Shown here piece after piece: positions 34,335 to 47,199 of a stretch of DNA of 64,000 bases. The position numbers were made by a program, and so were the translations under genes. Source of the stretch: Globodera rostochiensis (lineage: Eukaryota; Nematoda; Chromadorea; Rhabditida; Heteroderidae); contig JAEVLN010000018.1 of assembly GCA_018350325.1 (NCBI GenBank), positions 1,772,506 through 1,836,505 on the forward strand, given 5' to 3'. The first letter of the stretch is position 1. Each line of letters opens with the position of its first letter. Under the pieces are notes generated by a model that did no database searches, was not told where the DNA came from, and saw only the letters and a list, made by a program, of their open reading frames with translations.

Positions 34335-34749
34335 ATTGTGTGTTTTATTTTATTATTAATAAAGCTAATACGAATTTTGAAATATGTATATTTATATCAA
34401 ATAATCGATCGATTTTGGTAAGATTCAATTTCAAAAATTATACGTGTTTTATTTGCTTATGCAGATTATTGATTTTTTTATTAATACGGCTAGATTCAAT
34501 ACATTTTAGTTAGTACTATGTAGAATGATTTCACACGCATATTTTCATAAGCTTAACATCAAACAATCGGCCGCTGTATTAAAAATATGTTTTTTAACAA
34601 TACATTATTTGTTAATTTAATGACGATTATTCTTTTTTAGGAATTGAGTTTTCTGTATTTTGAACTTTGTATAGATTAAATGAATTATAAAACTATGTAT
34701 TTACTGTTAATTAAATTTAGAAGAGTATGTAAATTATCTAGTCTAATTT

Positions 34750-34812
34750 ATTTTTCCAGCTGCGGTATATCGCCTGCCCGAAGTGAAACAAGCATCCGGT
34801 GTTGTAGAGTGG
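34750..34812. other. GC-richer island after a splice-acceptor-like site
   Basis: On plus, tttttccag precedes a stretch reading VYRLPEVKQASGVVEW. On minus all three frames are open. The acceptor favours plus, but strand is not settled. Confidence 0.25.
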
Positions 34813-34999
34813 ATTTTTATATTTTTCTTTTTTATTAATACATTGTAAGCATTAAAATAAATATTTATGAATATTTAATTTTGAAAAATAAAATGTTGTG
34901 CATTAAGTTTTTATGTTTTGTTAAATTTTAAAAAACAAAAAACAACCTAGGTAGGAGAAATAAATTTCATAAAAATTTAAAGAGCGATAAATTATTCTG

Positions 35000-36030
35000 G
35001 ATTGCTCATTTTTATAAGAATAGAGTAAGATTGTATTCATTTTTATTAACGTTGAAATTCAATAAAACATGATTATGTCGTTTGTTGTATTAATATAAAT
35101 GAATATTTGATCTTTCTGGGGATTCTCGAGCCATTTATCTCTTGCTTCATCTGTGTATTTTTTTACAATTTCGCATTTAGTTTTTAAAAATTAAAATAAA
35201 TATTTAAAAATATTTTTATTTAAAAAAATACAATTGTTTTAAATTTTGCGTGGCTTTTAGAGATAATTATAAAAGCTCCGATTGCTAGTTTTATTTTAAG
35301 GAATCTTTTTATTGATATTATTTTGTAAATGAATGCCACATATATTTTTGTTTTAATTTTTTGAATCTTTTTAATTGTGTATATAATTTCTTTTTAATAA
35401 ATTTTTGGATATGAATATTATATTCTAAATTTGATGCACTTCTAAAGTGAGGAAAATAATTTTTTATATTATCAAATTTTAAATTTAATTTGTACTTGAA
35501 ATTCTAAATACAATATTTCTTTGTGAATAATTTTGTACTAAATTGGTTTGAGTAAAATTTCCGCCATTCGAAAAATTTTAGCTATTCTTTAAATTGGTAA
35601 ACGATTATTTTATTAAATCTGCAGCAGGGTATTAAATTTTAAGTTATTAAAATATAAAATGAAAAAATTATATCTTGGTCCAAAGTTGAATGATTTTATT
35701 ATTTTAGTGTCATAAAATGCAGAATCAGAGCATTTATATATATATATGTATATAGACAATTGCTTAAAATGTTGCAAATATTAATGATAAATTTAAAGTA
35801 TAAAATTTTTGAATGATGATGCCGACACACAATAAATCTTTTTATTATTGTTTTATAGGCATTAAAGTTACAAATAATTTTGTTAACTCTTATTTAATTT
35901 TTAATTAATATGGATAAATCTTTGTGTTTTTCATTTAAAAACAGTAAGATGTTTATCTATTTCTTAAGAGTGCATTGTATTTTGATTTTATCCGATTTGT
36001 TTTTGGAAATGCATTATTGATATTTTATTT
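35000..36030. other. AT-rich spacer
   Basis: T-rich DNA with a (TA)n run at 35741-35752. No gene or element recognised. Confidence 0.45.
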
Positions 36031-36044
36031 TAAATAGAGGATTT

Positions 36045-36172
36045 TTATATGCATTTATCCTTATATAAATCCATTTGTAAATATTTCAAGGATAAACTAG
36101 CTTCTTCTCCCGGCAATAAGTCGATGGGACAATAACATAACAGCCGCTTTGCAATCTTAAACGAATAGTGAC
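36045..36172 (-). CDS. Candidate terminal exon
   Basis: After acceptor-like aaatag the minus strand reads HYSFKIAKRLLCYCPIDLLP and then GEEASLSLKYLQMDLYKD before TAA. Only the first half (36085-36172) is GC-richer. No family recognised. Confidence 0.3.
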
Positions 36173-37274
36173 CTATTTATTTATTATTTATTATTAAATC
36201 TTGGAATTCTCACGCTTGTAAGTTTTAGTGTATATAAAAAAGAATAATTAAACTTTACAATTGTTTAATTGAAACATCAAATTTTTTTTGGTTGGTTTTC
36301 AATAACTAGTGATTTGTCTTTTGGTATCGCGCGAGGTAGTTGTCTGTCTTTAAGCTAAATTTTTTAGGATAATAATTATATTAAGAATGTATAATTCCAA
36401 ATGATAGGTAGAAGATTATAAAGTTGGAGTAATATGTGTGTTACATTGTTTTGCTATTTGTATTTAGATTGTACGTATATGTTATGATGGTATTATATAG
36501 ACTTTAGTTAAATTTTATCTAATGAAACGTTTTAAGAAGTTTCTGTTAACAATTTTCGTCAGTATTGATTTGTATGCCTATACATACGCTAAAACTCAGA
36601 AGGGTTTTAAGCTGATTATTTAAATTCATTATTTTTATTTCTCTCTGTAAAGCAACTAAATTGATTAACATCTTTGCATGTGCAACATTTCATTCTATTT
36701 TTATTATCAATGACGTTTAACCAGTGATGCCGTATTTAAAGAAAAATTAGTTTAGAATTTTTTTAAATTATTTTCGTACTGTGTTTAGAATTAAAATATT
36801 CTTTAATTTGTAGAATGAATAATTTTCAAACTAAATTCATAACCAACACTTAAGTAAATTAATGTTGGTATAAGTAATTACGTAACCCTTGTATTGGGCA
36901 AATTTGTTTAGGACTAAACAAAACGAAAAAAACTTATTTTGCGAAAACAAAAATATATATAACAAAATCAAATATTAAAAAACATTGGAAAAACATCGAT
37001 CTTTATGAGCGCATTTTTTGGGTAAAAAAAGACGGTGGTCTTTAAGATGCCACATCTTCTTTTATGGCGTTTTTAAAAGAAAATTTCATAAAATTACAAA
37101 ATATGGAATAAAAATTGAATAAAGACAAAGATTTGTCTCAACAATTCTAAAGTCTCCAAATTGCTAAATCTTGCTTAAGGCATTTTTGAGTATGCACAAA
37201 AAAAGAGTTTACAAAAATTAAATTAGGGGTCGACCTCTAATGTTTAGTAGTTATTTAATCGGTTTACTCTAAAC

Positions 37275-37470
37275 CGTTTGACTGACGTTATATGCTTGTA
37301 TGTTATTAGATCTCATATTTTTTACACTACTTTCAATCTTTTAGGTTCATTTTTTGCTTTTATTGACTAAAATAAAAGAAATGAAACACAAAAATCAAAA
37401 ATTATTGCTTTGGTTGAGGAGGCAATGACTATTGACTGAAGATGCTGTGAACTCCCCCCCCCCCCCCGCC
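37275..37470 (+). repeat. Dispersed repeat, copy 2, ending near C14
   Basis: Bases 37275-37380 match 2650-2760 in the same orientation. Downstream, 37454-37467 is a run of 14 C followed by gccattcccag. Confidence 0.65.
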
Positions 37471-38079
37471 ATTCCCAGAAAAAATCGATGAATTGAATGG
37501 GTTGTCTGTCTTTTGTGTTACGATAAGCACTAAATTCTATATGAATTAACTTTTGCACAAAATTTCTGACTTAATTAAAATAAATTCACCTCATTCAGAG
37601 CTGCTTATTTAAATAACAACATTATTTGCATAATATTAAATGAATAAATAATATACATATTTTTTTTATTGCATTCTCATTGAAGATGTCTTTTACAGTT
37701 ATTTTAAGCTTTATCATAAATTTATTTACTTCTGCAAAAGTCGTGTGTTTTACTGGCCCTAATTTATCGTTCAATTATTTAAGTACAAATTATAACTGTA
37801 ATTCAATGGTTTTATTTTTTATTTGATTTAATCTTTTATTTTGAATTATTAGAAAACTTAAAGCTGATTTGTTCATCTGCATGAGGCAATAATTTTTTAT
37901 GGTTGCTTACGGTAAATTGGTTTTAATTTCCTATAGATGTAAAAAAGGCTTGTAATATATTACTTTCTTTAAGTATGGCATTTTTAAATGCATATTAATC
38001 AATTATTTTTAATTAATTGTTTTCTGAGCTATCATTCCTTTGTGACTGAGAAGCTCATGGTAGAGCCAAAATATGAGCT

Positions 38080-38545
38080 GCTAAACGTTTCTAAGACGTA
38101 GTTGGCCATAGGCAGTTGACCCGCCACCCGGATTTTACGCAGAATTATTTTTGTTTTGAAAGACCAAAAATTACTGTAAATTCTGCTCAAAAATCCATAA
38201 ATTAAGTAACACCCAAACCAGGTCTGCCGATTTATATGTGCCGACTGGGGAAAACTTCAGATCCAATGTTAAGCCGGTTAAGCCGTTCCGCCCTAGAGTG
38301 CTCACAGTTAAATTTGGTCTTTTAAAATTATTTCGGACATTGGCCAAACAAAGCATTAAATTCTGATAAACTGGTTAAAAATGAAGCGCGTTTAAAAAAT
38401 TTTTTTTAAGTGATTATATTTATTTTTACGGATATTTTGTCGGACCTATTTGTGCTTGAACCAGGTTTTTGGAGCTTTTTTGGCATTTTCTCACCTATTT
38501 TAGGCGTCTATTTGATATTCTTTGAGCCTAAAAATCTTAGCCCTT
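38080..38545. other. Probable transposon debris at a composition switch
   Basis: A GC-richer patch (38100-38310) and T-rich words cacctattttagg and gacctattt that echo 7190-7245. No complete termini or target duplication found. The 61-codon minus frame here has no recognised motif. Confidence 0.35.
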
Positions 38546-39329
38546 GCTAATTTTATGTCTATTTATTCTTCAGTATGACTAAATAATTTATAACTTCAAA
38601 AAAGAAGTCGGATATTAAAGTAGTTGGATTTATAAAATCAAATTTTTATATAATAAAATTTTACTCGCGACTTAAATAAAAACAAAATTAAAAAGTAAAA
38701 TCAAAGAATTAAAAATTACATCAATTTTTTAATAATAAAGAAATAAATTGATTAAACTAATTATGAAAGCCTGATTTTTTACTATAAGGATATATAATGA
38801 CCGACAAATTCTATTTAACAAAAAAAAATAAATCATTAAAAGTATAATTAATTTAGAATTTTATTTTTAAACAGCAATGGCAATACTGCAAAAAACGGGC
38901 AAAAACGACAAAAATACATTTTAAGGCAAAACCCGGGAAAATTCCGGTTTTCAGATTATATTATTAAACCAAAGTATTCCATTAAACTAAAGTTTATATT
39001 AATCAACCAGTGGAATAAGAATATGTATTTTACATTAACTTTAAAAATTACGCAAACTATAAAAAGACAAATTACTACTTAAGAATTGAAATTATTTAAC
39101 TTAAAAGGCAAAACTAATAAACAAACCGACAAGGAATGAATAAAATCAATCAACCCAAGATCAAAATCAATCATTTAAAAAAAGATGAGGTCTTATAACC
39201 ATGCTCTGTTGATTATGTTAGCAAGTTTCTGGAGGCACTGCCATGATTGATGGATGATATGTGAATGTCCAAAAAAACTTCATGTTACTAGAAAGCGTCG
39301 TATTTCGACGATTTCTTCTCCGATCAGTC

Positions 39330-39541
39330 CCAAGCAGAGCTGGACGAAACTGTTTCGTTTCGTGTTTCGTGTTTTTCGTGACTTTTTGGGCGTTTCGTGT
39401 TTCGTTTCGTTTCGTAGATTTTTGGACCAATTTTCTCAACAAATCTTGTTATTTTTAAAATTCTGGCTGCAAATTTCTTAACAAATTAAGTCAACATTTT
39501 CCCCGGCGGCGCCTATCGGCACCGCCGACCCCCACCCCAAG
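39330..39541 (-). repeat. TTTCG-rich repeat joined to GC-cored repeat copy C
   Basis: cagagctggacgaaac begins a run of tttcgtttcgtg words (39345-39420), followed by the reverse-orientation GC core cggcggcgcctatcggcacc and cgacccccacccc. Frames on both strands of the TTTCG run are low complexity. The order suggests one compound element. Confidence 0.7.
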
Positions 39542-39659
39542 AGAAAAGCGGATTTTCAAAATTGCTGATGATGCAATCGATGTTAAAGACAACAAGGAAG
39601 ATGATTTCGAATAATAATAATTTGTTGGTAATCCTGTCTTTTACTGGTCCCGTTTTTCT

Positions 39660-39870
39660 TTGTTGTTTTAATGGAGGTTTTAAGAAATCCTAAGATGTAC
39701 TCGGGGGTTATTTAGGTCGCTGATCACGAATATGATATCAGACCCGACTAACTTCAGGAAACAATAGAGGACGCTGTATTGGGGCCATCGGAATAAGAGG
39801 AAATAATGCCGGCGCCAGGACAGAGGTCCTCAAGGATTTGACTTTCTTTTACCGATTGCCGATACCAGCG
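39660..39870. other. GC-richer island with interrupted frames
   Basis: One plus frame from ATG 39671 reads well but has TAG or TAA at 39713, 39752 and 39794; a second plus frame ends GPQGFDFLLPIADTSEEGSN; a 97-codon minus frame (39754-40047) is open. Could be a pseudogene or exon pieces. I cannot choose a strand. Confidence 0.3.
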
Positions 39871-40426
39871 AGGAAGGGTCAAATAAATTAGTTTAAGATT
39901 AACCCATATTATTAAATCTTCAATTTTTGAAAAAAAACATAGACCGTCAATTACCCTCAGAATTGAAGGCACGGCGATGATGGATGAAATAAATATAAAT
40001 AATTTATTAATTAAATCCGAATATTTTAAAGAATTTTTCTCATTCAATATATAAAATTGTTTACGTAAAAATATACATGAAAAATCATAATGAGCAAATT
40101 GACAATTTAAAGCAGATTAATTAAATAAGTTAAAAAATCTGTCATTCCGAAATTAAATAATTTAATGATTTGAAGATAAAACACTATTTATATTAAAGCT
40201 CATTTAAAAAAAACTCAAAAATAAAAAACTAAAGTACGAGATGTAGCGCAATTGTTGAAGGCTATTTTTAATTTATTATCTATATTACATTTAAAATATA
40301 AAACATATTTTAAACTATTGATAATCATTAAACAAATATGTAAACTTGCAAAAAATTATATAAATAAAACACTTTTACTTTTTGTCATCTATTGCTAATT
40401 TTGTAGTATTTTGAAACAATTCACAG

Positions 40427-40487
40427 GGAGTGCGCCAAGCGAGGTGGACGCAGAGCAAATGCGCTGTGCTATACAACACATTACTTG
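40427..40487 (+). CDS. Candidate internal exon
   Basis: A 61-base island bounded by acaattcacag and ttg|GTTAAAG. The open phase reads SAPSEVDAEQMRCAIQHIT. Composition and both boundaries fit a short exon, but no family is recognised. Confidence 0.35.
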
Positions 40488-41289
40488 GTTAAAGTGGTTT
40501 TGATTATAAAATTTTAAAATATATTAAAGGGATATTAATAAACGGATTGTCGATCCAGAAAGGTTTTGGTTTGCTGATTCCGCGCCAAGGTTTTGCCTTT
40601 GAATAAAAACAATAATTAATCATTAATAAATTTTAAAAATTTAATATATCATTTTCGCTAATGGCAGGGCGTCGTTTACATTGATGACAATTAAAAATAT
40701 GAAATGTAATGATTATTCTTTATAATATAAAGCTATCTTTAGAATGGCGGAAATTAATTAAATTGTTGATTGTCAAATTCTGGCGAGACGACACTCATTA
40801 AAATGGAAATTTATCAAGTTGACGTGCTTAGTAATCGGAAAATTACACGGGCTTAAGAATAACGCTCTAATTATTATATAAAAAGATAGAAACAAATCGA
40901 AAAATTAATAAAGTACAAATATTTTAATGGCGCAGCACGAGCCGCATTACATAGCAACTGCGCTTAACTAAATTCAAATCAGTCACCTCGACAAGCTTAA
41001 GAGATGTGAAATTATTTGAGCAAAACTATCTATAGATGGAGTTCTAAAATTTGTATTACCTAACTTCCTAAATAATAAGGAAGGGCATGAGTATAAATGA
41101 TCGAAATGTTAAAAAAAGCAAAAAATAAAAAATGTTTTCATCAATGAATAAAATGAATGTTTTATAACGTTATAGCAATAATTCAACTCAATATTTATAA
41201 AAATAAGTTACGTCAAATTCATAAATTTCGATAATTTGTAAAAATTTACTCAATACATCTTATATTATTAAAAATATAACAAAAGCCTA

Positions 41290-41415
41290 ATGAGATATTT
41301 TGTAAAGGACCTACCGGAGATTGCAAAACTCTCAAAAGAGAAAAACCCCTACAAACTCTTTGCTGACGGCAACCTCGAGAAAAAAACCTTTACTATAAAA
41401 GAAATCAAGGTTTAA
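41290..41415 (+). CDS. Candidate small ORF or first exon
   Basis: 41 codons from ATG: MRYFVKDLPEIAKLSKEKNP, then KLFADGNLEKKTFTIKEIK, then GTT TAA. AAG|GTTTAA at 41407-41415 may be a donor, making it a first exon. Lys-rich and soluble-looking. No family recognised. Confidence 0.35.
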   Translation: MRYFVKDLPEIAKLSKEKNPYKLFADGNLEKKTFTIKEIKV

Positions 41416-41944
41416 AAGATTTAATTCCTTTTGAAATTGGTTTAACAGTTTAAGAAACACAAAAATATGCATGATCAAAAAAATCTTAATTTATAAAAAT
41501 AACTTAAAAAATTCATAAGAAGGAGGAAAAAAAACAAACCGACCTACAACACATCTTTGCTTCACAACATGAAAAATTATATTGATTTTATTAAAAAAGA
41601 TTTAATAAAATCAAATGTATTCTAATTTATTAATTAATAAAAAGTGATTAGAAATTTGGTAGTAAATATACAATATCACTAATGAATTGTTATGCAAATA
41701 GAGAGTCAAATAAACTGTTAATTGCAAAAAAATTTTTGTTTTAAAATCAACAATCTGAAGGCATTTTGACGTGGGTCAGCGTTACGGTTCAACCTTATTT
41801 AGATTAGTTTTTAAATCTAAATGACGACCTTTTAAATTTAAAAATTTAACATAAAAATATTTGTCATTATTTGAATATATTATGCATTACCAACTTCTAC
41901 GAGGTGCATGCAACTTAAATATCGAATAAAGATTCCATAAAGAA

Positions 41945-43155
41945 AATACCAATATATTTAATTCTATTAATGGTGTAAATAAAACTCGTATTATTTTAAC
42001 TATATTCAAAATAAAATATTATGTTATTATTATATGTTAGTCATAAAAATATCTTTAAGTAAAAATTTAAAAGGCAAGAATAATAAGAACAGTGTATTTA
42101 GTGGTCAGTGGAGAACGCCTTTATATTAAATATCAGACATCTAAAAAAATCAACGACATCTTGCCCTGACGTTTTCCAGCATGCAATTCGCGGTGTCGCT
42201 TGGTGACTAATTGCCCGGTCGAGCGGTAATTTTATTTATTGAACATGCAAAAAAAACAATTCATAAACTTTTCTTTTTGATAAAGATGAATAAGCTAAAT
42301 TAACTTGAACTAAAACAAAAATATTCTCGCAAAACTCTAAATATTTATTATCTTTCAATATTAAAAATATTTTATTTCTATTAATTGTGTAAATAAAATT
42401 CGTATAATTTTAACTTTATTCAAAATGAAAAATTATTTATATATGTTGGTCATAAAAATACCTTTATGTAAAAATTTAGAAGGCAAATAAGAACAGTGTA
42501 TTTAGTGGTCAGTGGAATCAATGATTGAAAATGATCAAATAGATCGAAAATCGTAAAAATAAAATCCCATAATGCTAAAATTATAAATTGTGAATTAGTA
42601 TATAAATAATTTTACGAAGTTTTAGATAAAACAAAAATTAAATAAAAACTTTCTCTTTAAACCTAGAAATTTGCAACTGAAAATGGAAGAGCCGGAAGAT
42701 CTGACAAGGTGGTAACTGGTAGACTACCTGAAGGATAACTTGAGTCCGTTTAATTAGAATTATAGAAAAAATGAGCAAAAAAAATGATCGTTTTTTTGAA
42801 GCGTAAATATTTTAAAACAGAATAATATTTAAAAGATGACTTTATTATAACACATATAACCTTTTATAATTAAAATAATATAAACTTAAAATAAATTACC
42901 AATATAAAATTTTCTTATTTTGTCTAAACGCCTTTATTTTAAATATCAGCCTACATCTTAAAATTTATTAACGACATCATGCCCTGGCGTTGTCCAGCAT
43001 GCAATTCGAGCTGTCACTTGGTTACTAATTGCCCGGTCGCGCGATAAATTTTATTTATTGAACATGCAAAAAAACAATTCGATAAACTTTTTTATTTGTA
43101 AAGATGAATAAGCGAAATGACCTTGAACTAAAACAAAAATATTCTCGCAAAACTA
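41945..43155 (+). repeat. Interleaved local duplication (A-B-A'-B')
   Basis: Block A (about 41955-42110) recurs at 42375-42515; both end tttagtggtcagtgga. Block B (about 42120-42262) recurs at 42920-43070; both hold ccagcatgcaattcg and actaattgcccggtcg. Order A-B-A'-x-B' points to a duplication followed by insertion or loss. Confidence 0.75.
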
Positions 43156-43156
43156 A

Positions 43157-44050
43157 CTAACATATAAAGGCTTAATAGAATATTGCACAACGAATAGTGC
43201 AGGCAGCATTTAATTGTTTATAAAACTATCCTTTTTTATTGTGCAATTCAATAAAAATTTCTAATTATCTTTTACAATGCGGGTATATTGAGAGATAATG
43301 TATGAGCTAATAACTTAATATTAAAATAAATGTTTAATAAAACAATTAAAAGCTTCGGAATAAAATCACTTCTCACATAAAATTAAGTAAATTATTTAAA
43401 CTTTAATGTTTCGGTTTTTATAAAAACATTATTATTAAAAAAAAAAGATTTTAAATGAACCTCCAATCCTTAAAAAATGATTTAATAAAGCCGGCTAAAG
43501 TAAGACGAAAAAGGAACATTTGAATAATTTGAATTGAATGAAACAGTAAAGGCAGCATGTGACTAAAGAAAAACAACTTTTTAAAGCAATCAAGCATTCT
43601 TTCACCGAACGTCAGGTACGACACCGACGTGCTTGATAAACGTTACAAATCTATAAATATAGCTAAATTTCAATCAAATTAAAATAAAATATTGTTATTT
43701 TTGAAAACATTAATTTAAAAAAATGTTGAGGAAAGTTAAAGTAATATAAAGTAAATTTACGACGTCTGAACACGACAAATGGAAGCAAGCGATTGAGCCA
43801 CAACAAATCTTTGTTATTATGAAAGTATTTACTTATAATAGATTTTTGTTTAAAGTTTAAATAAACGTTTAATTGAAAAATAGTAAAAACTTAATCACAG
43901 AACTTGGTAAAAGCAAACCTTAAGTTTCAATCAAACTTTTGCAAGTAAAAGGTAAACACAAAATTCAAACAAAAGATATAAAATATATATTCAAATAAAT
44001 AATTGGCAATAATACGTACACAGATTAGCGCATTAATCAATAATTATTGT
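43157..44050 (+). repeat. Left part of a 1.4-kb direct duplication, copy 1
   Basis: Begins ctaacatataaaggcttaat and matches 51405-52310 almost base for base, with a few small indels. Together with the 528-bp unit it forms a direct repeat about 8.2 kb apart. Confidence 0.95.
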
Positions 44051-45367
44051 TTAAATTAATAAAGCTTATATCCATAAAACACCTAGTCAATAGCAAATTC
44101 TTTTTTAAATTTTCATCTTTTTAAAAAATGTTCTTTGTATGAAGTGAATTATTCTATTTTAGTTATTAAAATGCAGCGATATCGCAAAAGATAATACTTC
44201 GATAATGAGACTTTTTGGAATTCTATTTTAGCGCCTATTTGAGCAAGTATAGGCGAAAAATTCGCATCTTTGCCATTGATTCAGTCACCTCAAATTGTGA
44301 CGAACTGTCGAGCCACAGTGTGGGCTCCGATTTGCTTTTTCTTTCTCAGTTAAATTAATAATAATGTTATGCATGCAATATATTAATTTTTTTTAGCAGT
44401 TTTAACCTTTTCTTAATTTTATAACACTTATTAAAAGCTTTATTTTTCAAGCATTATATATTTTTGCTTTTTAATTATAAAAACGGCATTTTTTTTTATA
44501 AAGCAGTTCAAAAAATATAAATTACGTATTGTGGATGCTGACTTATATGTGATTTAATATGTTCCAGCTCTAAATTGTTTAAATTAATAAAGCTTATATC
44601 CATAAAACACCTAGTCAATAGCAAATTCTTTTTTAAATTTTCATCTTTTTAAAAAATGTTCTTTGTATGAAGTGAATTATTCTATTTTAGTTATTAAAAT
44701 GCAGCGATATCGCAAAAGATAATACTTCGATAATGAGACTTTTTGGAATTCTATTTTAGCGCCTATTTGAGCAACTATAGGCGAAAAATTCGCATCTTTG
44801 CCATTGATTCAGTCACCTCAAATTGTGACGAACTGTCGAGCCACAGTGTGGGCTCCGATTTGCTTTTTCTTTCTCAGTTAAATTAATAATAATGTTATGC
44901 ATGCAATATATTAATTTTTTTTAGCAGTTTTAACCTTTTCTTAATTTTATAACACTTATTAAAAGCTTTATTTTTCAAGCATTATATATTTTTGCTTTTT
45001 AATTATAAAAACGGCATTTTTTTTTATAAAGCAGTTCAAAAAATATAAATTACGTATTGTGGATGCTGACTTATATGTGATTTAATATGTTCCAGCTCTA
45101 AATTGTTTAAATTAATAAAGCTTATATCCATAAAACACCTAGTCAAAAACAAATTCTTTTTTAAATTTTCAACTTTTTAAAAAATGTTCTTTGTATGAAG
45201 TGAATTATTCTATTTTAGTTTTTAAGATGCTGCGATATCGCAGAAGATAATTACTTCGATAATGAAACTTTTTGGAATTCTATTTTAGCGCCTATTTGAG
45301 CAACTATAGGCGAAAAATTCGCATCTTTGCCATTGATTCAATCACCTCCAATTGTGACGAACTGTCA
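44051..45367 (+). repeat. 528-bp tandem repeat, 2.5 copies
   Basis: Units start at 44051, 44579 and 45107, exactly 528 bases apart; the third is more diverged and stops at about 45367. Units 1 and 2 differ at few positions. Each has the perfect 7-bp stem cgcctat/ataggcg around a 10-base loop. Several frames are open around gcgcctatttgagcaac, but none can be preferred. Confidence 0.95.
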
Positions 45368-46134
45368 AAATTATAAGCAAAACCGTTTCTGAATGCATGA
45401 ATAGAAATTGAATATTTAAAATTTTAATTTCATTACCAATGTTTTATATTAACAAATAAATCACAATTTTATATAAAAAAAGATAAAGAAATATAACATT
45501 ATTCGTTTTCCTCAGTCAAATAAACATCAAAATTGCAAGAAATGGTTGCGAAATAATATATAAAGTTAAAAATCTTTTATGCGTTAGAAAAATCTAAATA
45601 TACAATGTAAAAAATAAATAACTTAAAAAGTAAATAAAATGAGTTTTACTTTATTAAATTTAATTTTCAAATAAAACATTCTCGATGTAAACTATTTCTG
45701 TTTACCAACAACAAAAAAAATCCATTTTAGAATAATAATTTGTTTACAACGCAGAGTCAAAAACAACACGGATCAAGTCGTGTCGAATTAAAGATAAAAT
45801 ACATAACTGTTAGACAATAACAGTACAAAAATAAAACAAGTAAATTGTGTTTGATATTAAAAATAGAAAACGAACAAATAAGCAATCATTTGTTTTATTA
45901 AAGGCATATGAATTAAAAACTACCTAAAAGACTTACAACAAATGAATTATTTAATTTCAACATTAAAAAATTTTAATTTACCAAATCTCCACAGAATTGT
46001 ATTGCCAAATGACTGCGGCCACATGTGCTTCTGCGTCGATTGCGCGGTCTTTTACGTGATAATTAAAAATAAAACATTATTTTTAAAACTGATAATATGA
46101 ATCTAAATTAATTTGCTTTGTCAATGATATCTAG

Positions 46135-46286
46135 AACAAAACACAACGACCAGTTCATCCGCAAGACAAAGGATCAATATTCGTACGAAGGGACTCCGCA
46201 TGGGCGTTGTTGAGCACTATCCGAGTTCGCCACTCGCAAAGGCAGTTAAAAGGATTTTGGACAGTAACGAACTAAAATTTAAATAA
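46135..46286 (+). CDS. Candidate terminal exon
   Basis: After acceptor-like tcaatgatatctag the frame reads TSSSARQRINIRTKGLRMGV then VEHYPSSPLAKAVKRILDSN and stops at TAA 46284. GC-richer than both flanks, with AT-rich DNA starting right after the stop as expected of a last exon. Two other plus frames are partly open. No family recognised. Confidence 0.35.
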
Positions 46287-46979
46287 ATACATTACTTTAA
46301 ATTAAACATATAGTCAAAGCAAGGATATCCACAGTTGCCAAAAGGAAATGATTTACATAAAGCGTTTTTAACGTAGAATTTAAAAAATAACAAAAATTCT
46401 GATTAAAAATAATAATAATGAACCGCAATCAAATATTAGAAAAAATCGATTTGAGAGAACGGCAAGAATCTGGGAAAATGGAGTGAGTCGACTTATGATG
46501 TCTTATACAACACAAAATGAATATTAGATTGCAAATAGCGAGTGGAATAAAACATTACCCAATTTATACAGTTTTTAAAAAGTTTAAACCGAAATATAAG
46601 GTCTATTTATGAAAAGATAAAAAAATGTCAAAATAATTCGATCGTACACAATACAAAGATAACCCGACGCCAGAATGAATAATAGAAAACAGTTGCATGA
46701 ACATTTGTCAACCGATGGAGTGCAAACCCTCATGTTAAAATAAGAAAAGTACCTAATAATTTAAACACAATTAGTTTAAACACATTAAAAATAAGTAAAG
46801 TAAACAATATAAACAAAAAATTCATCCCTTAAAATAAACAAGAAGATGATTTATTAAAATGAATACAAAAAATAGAGGCGTTTTTTAATTAATTATCGAA
46901 TAGAAATTTAAAGGAAAAAATTATTATGAACTCTAAGGCACAAACTTTAAAAAAGTAAAGAAATTTATGATTAATTAAT

Positions 46980-47062
46980 AATTTAAAGGTACAAACTCGC
47001 TGCCCTATCCGCAAATGCGTGAGGGTGTCGTGATTCCTCCGAATAATAAAGCAGGGCACCGG
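46980..47062 (+). CDS. Candidate short exon
   Basis: A GC-richer patch reading GTNSLPYPQMREGVVIPPNN then KAGHRI before TAA. An in-frame TAA lies shortly upstream, so an acceptor near 46985 would be needed. No family recognised. Confidence 0.25.
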
Positions 47063-47199
47063 ATATAAGCAAACATAAAGTAACGCGATACATCCAATTG
47101 GTTCAAGAAAATTTTGGTCTATTCAAATTAACAAGTTAAGAAAATATTAAGCGATGCAGTTTGAATAGTCTCTTGTTAAAAAATAATTTAAAAATTTAT

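Noticed and set aside
39218..39481. Three overlapping frames on both strands
   Set aside because: Arise from the TTTCG-word repeat; all read as low-complexity Phe/Arg or Lys/Thr/Asn peptides.
42969..43045. A retroviral-type CCHC zinc knuckle (C-x2-C-x4-H-x4-C) in one plus frame
   Set aside because: The duplicate at 42150-42230 has lost the first Cys, the His and has TGA in the frame; other frames are equally open; no other gag or pol sequence is nearby. Likely chance.
42958..43155. Sense coding on plus strand inferred from the 42.2/43.0 kb pair
   Set aside because: Codon-position differences do not favour any single frame; both strands remain open in one copy.
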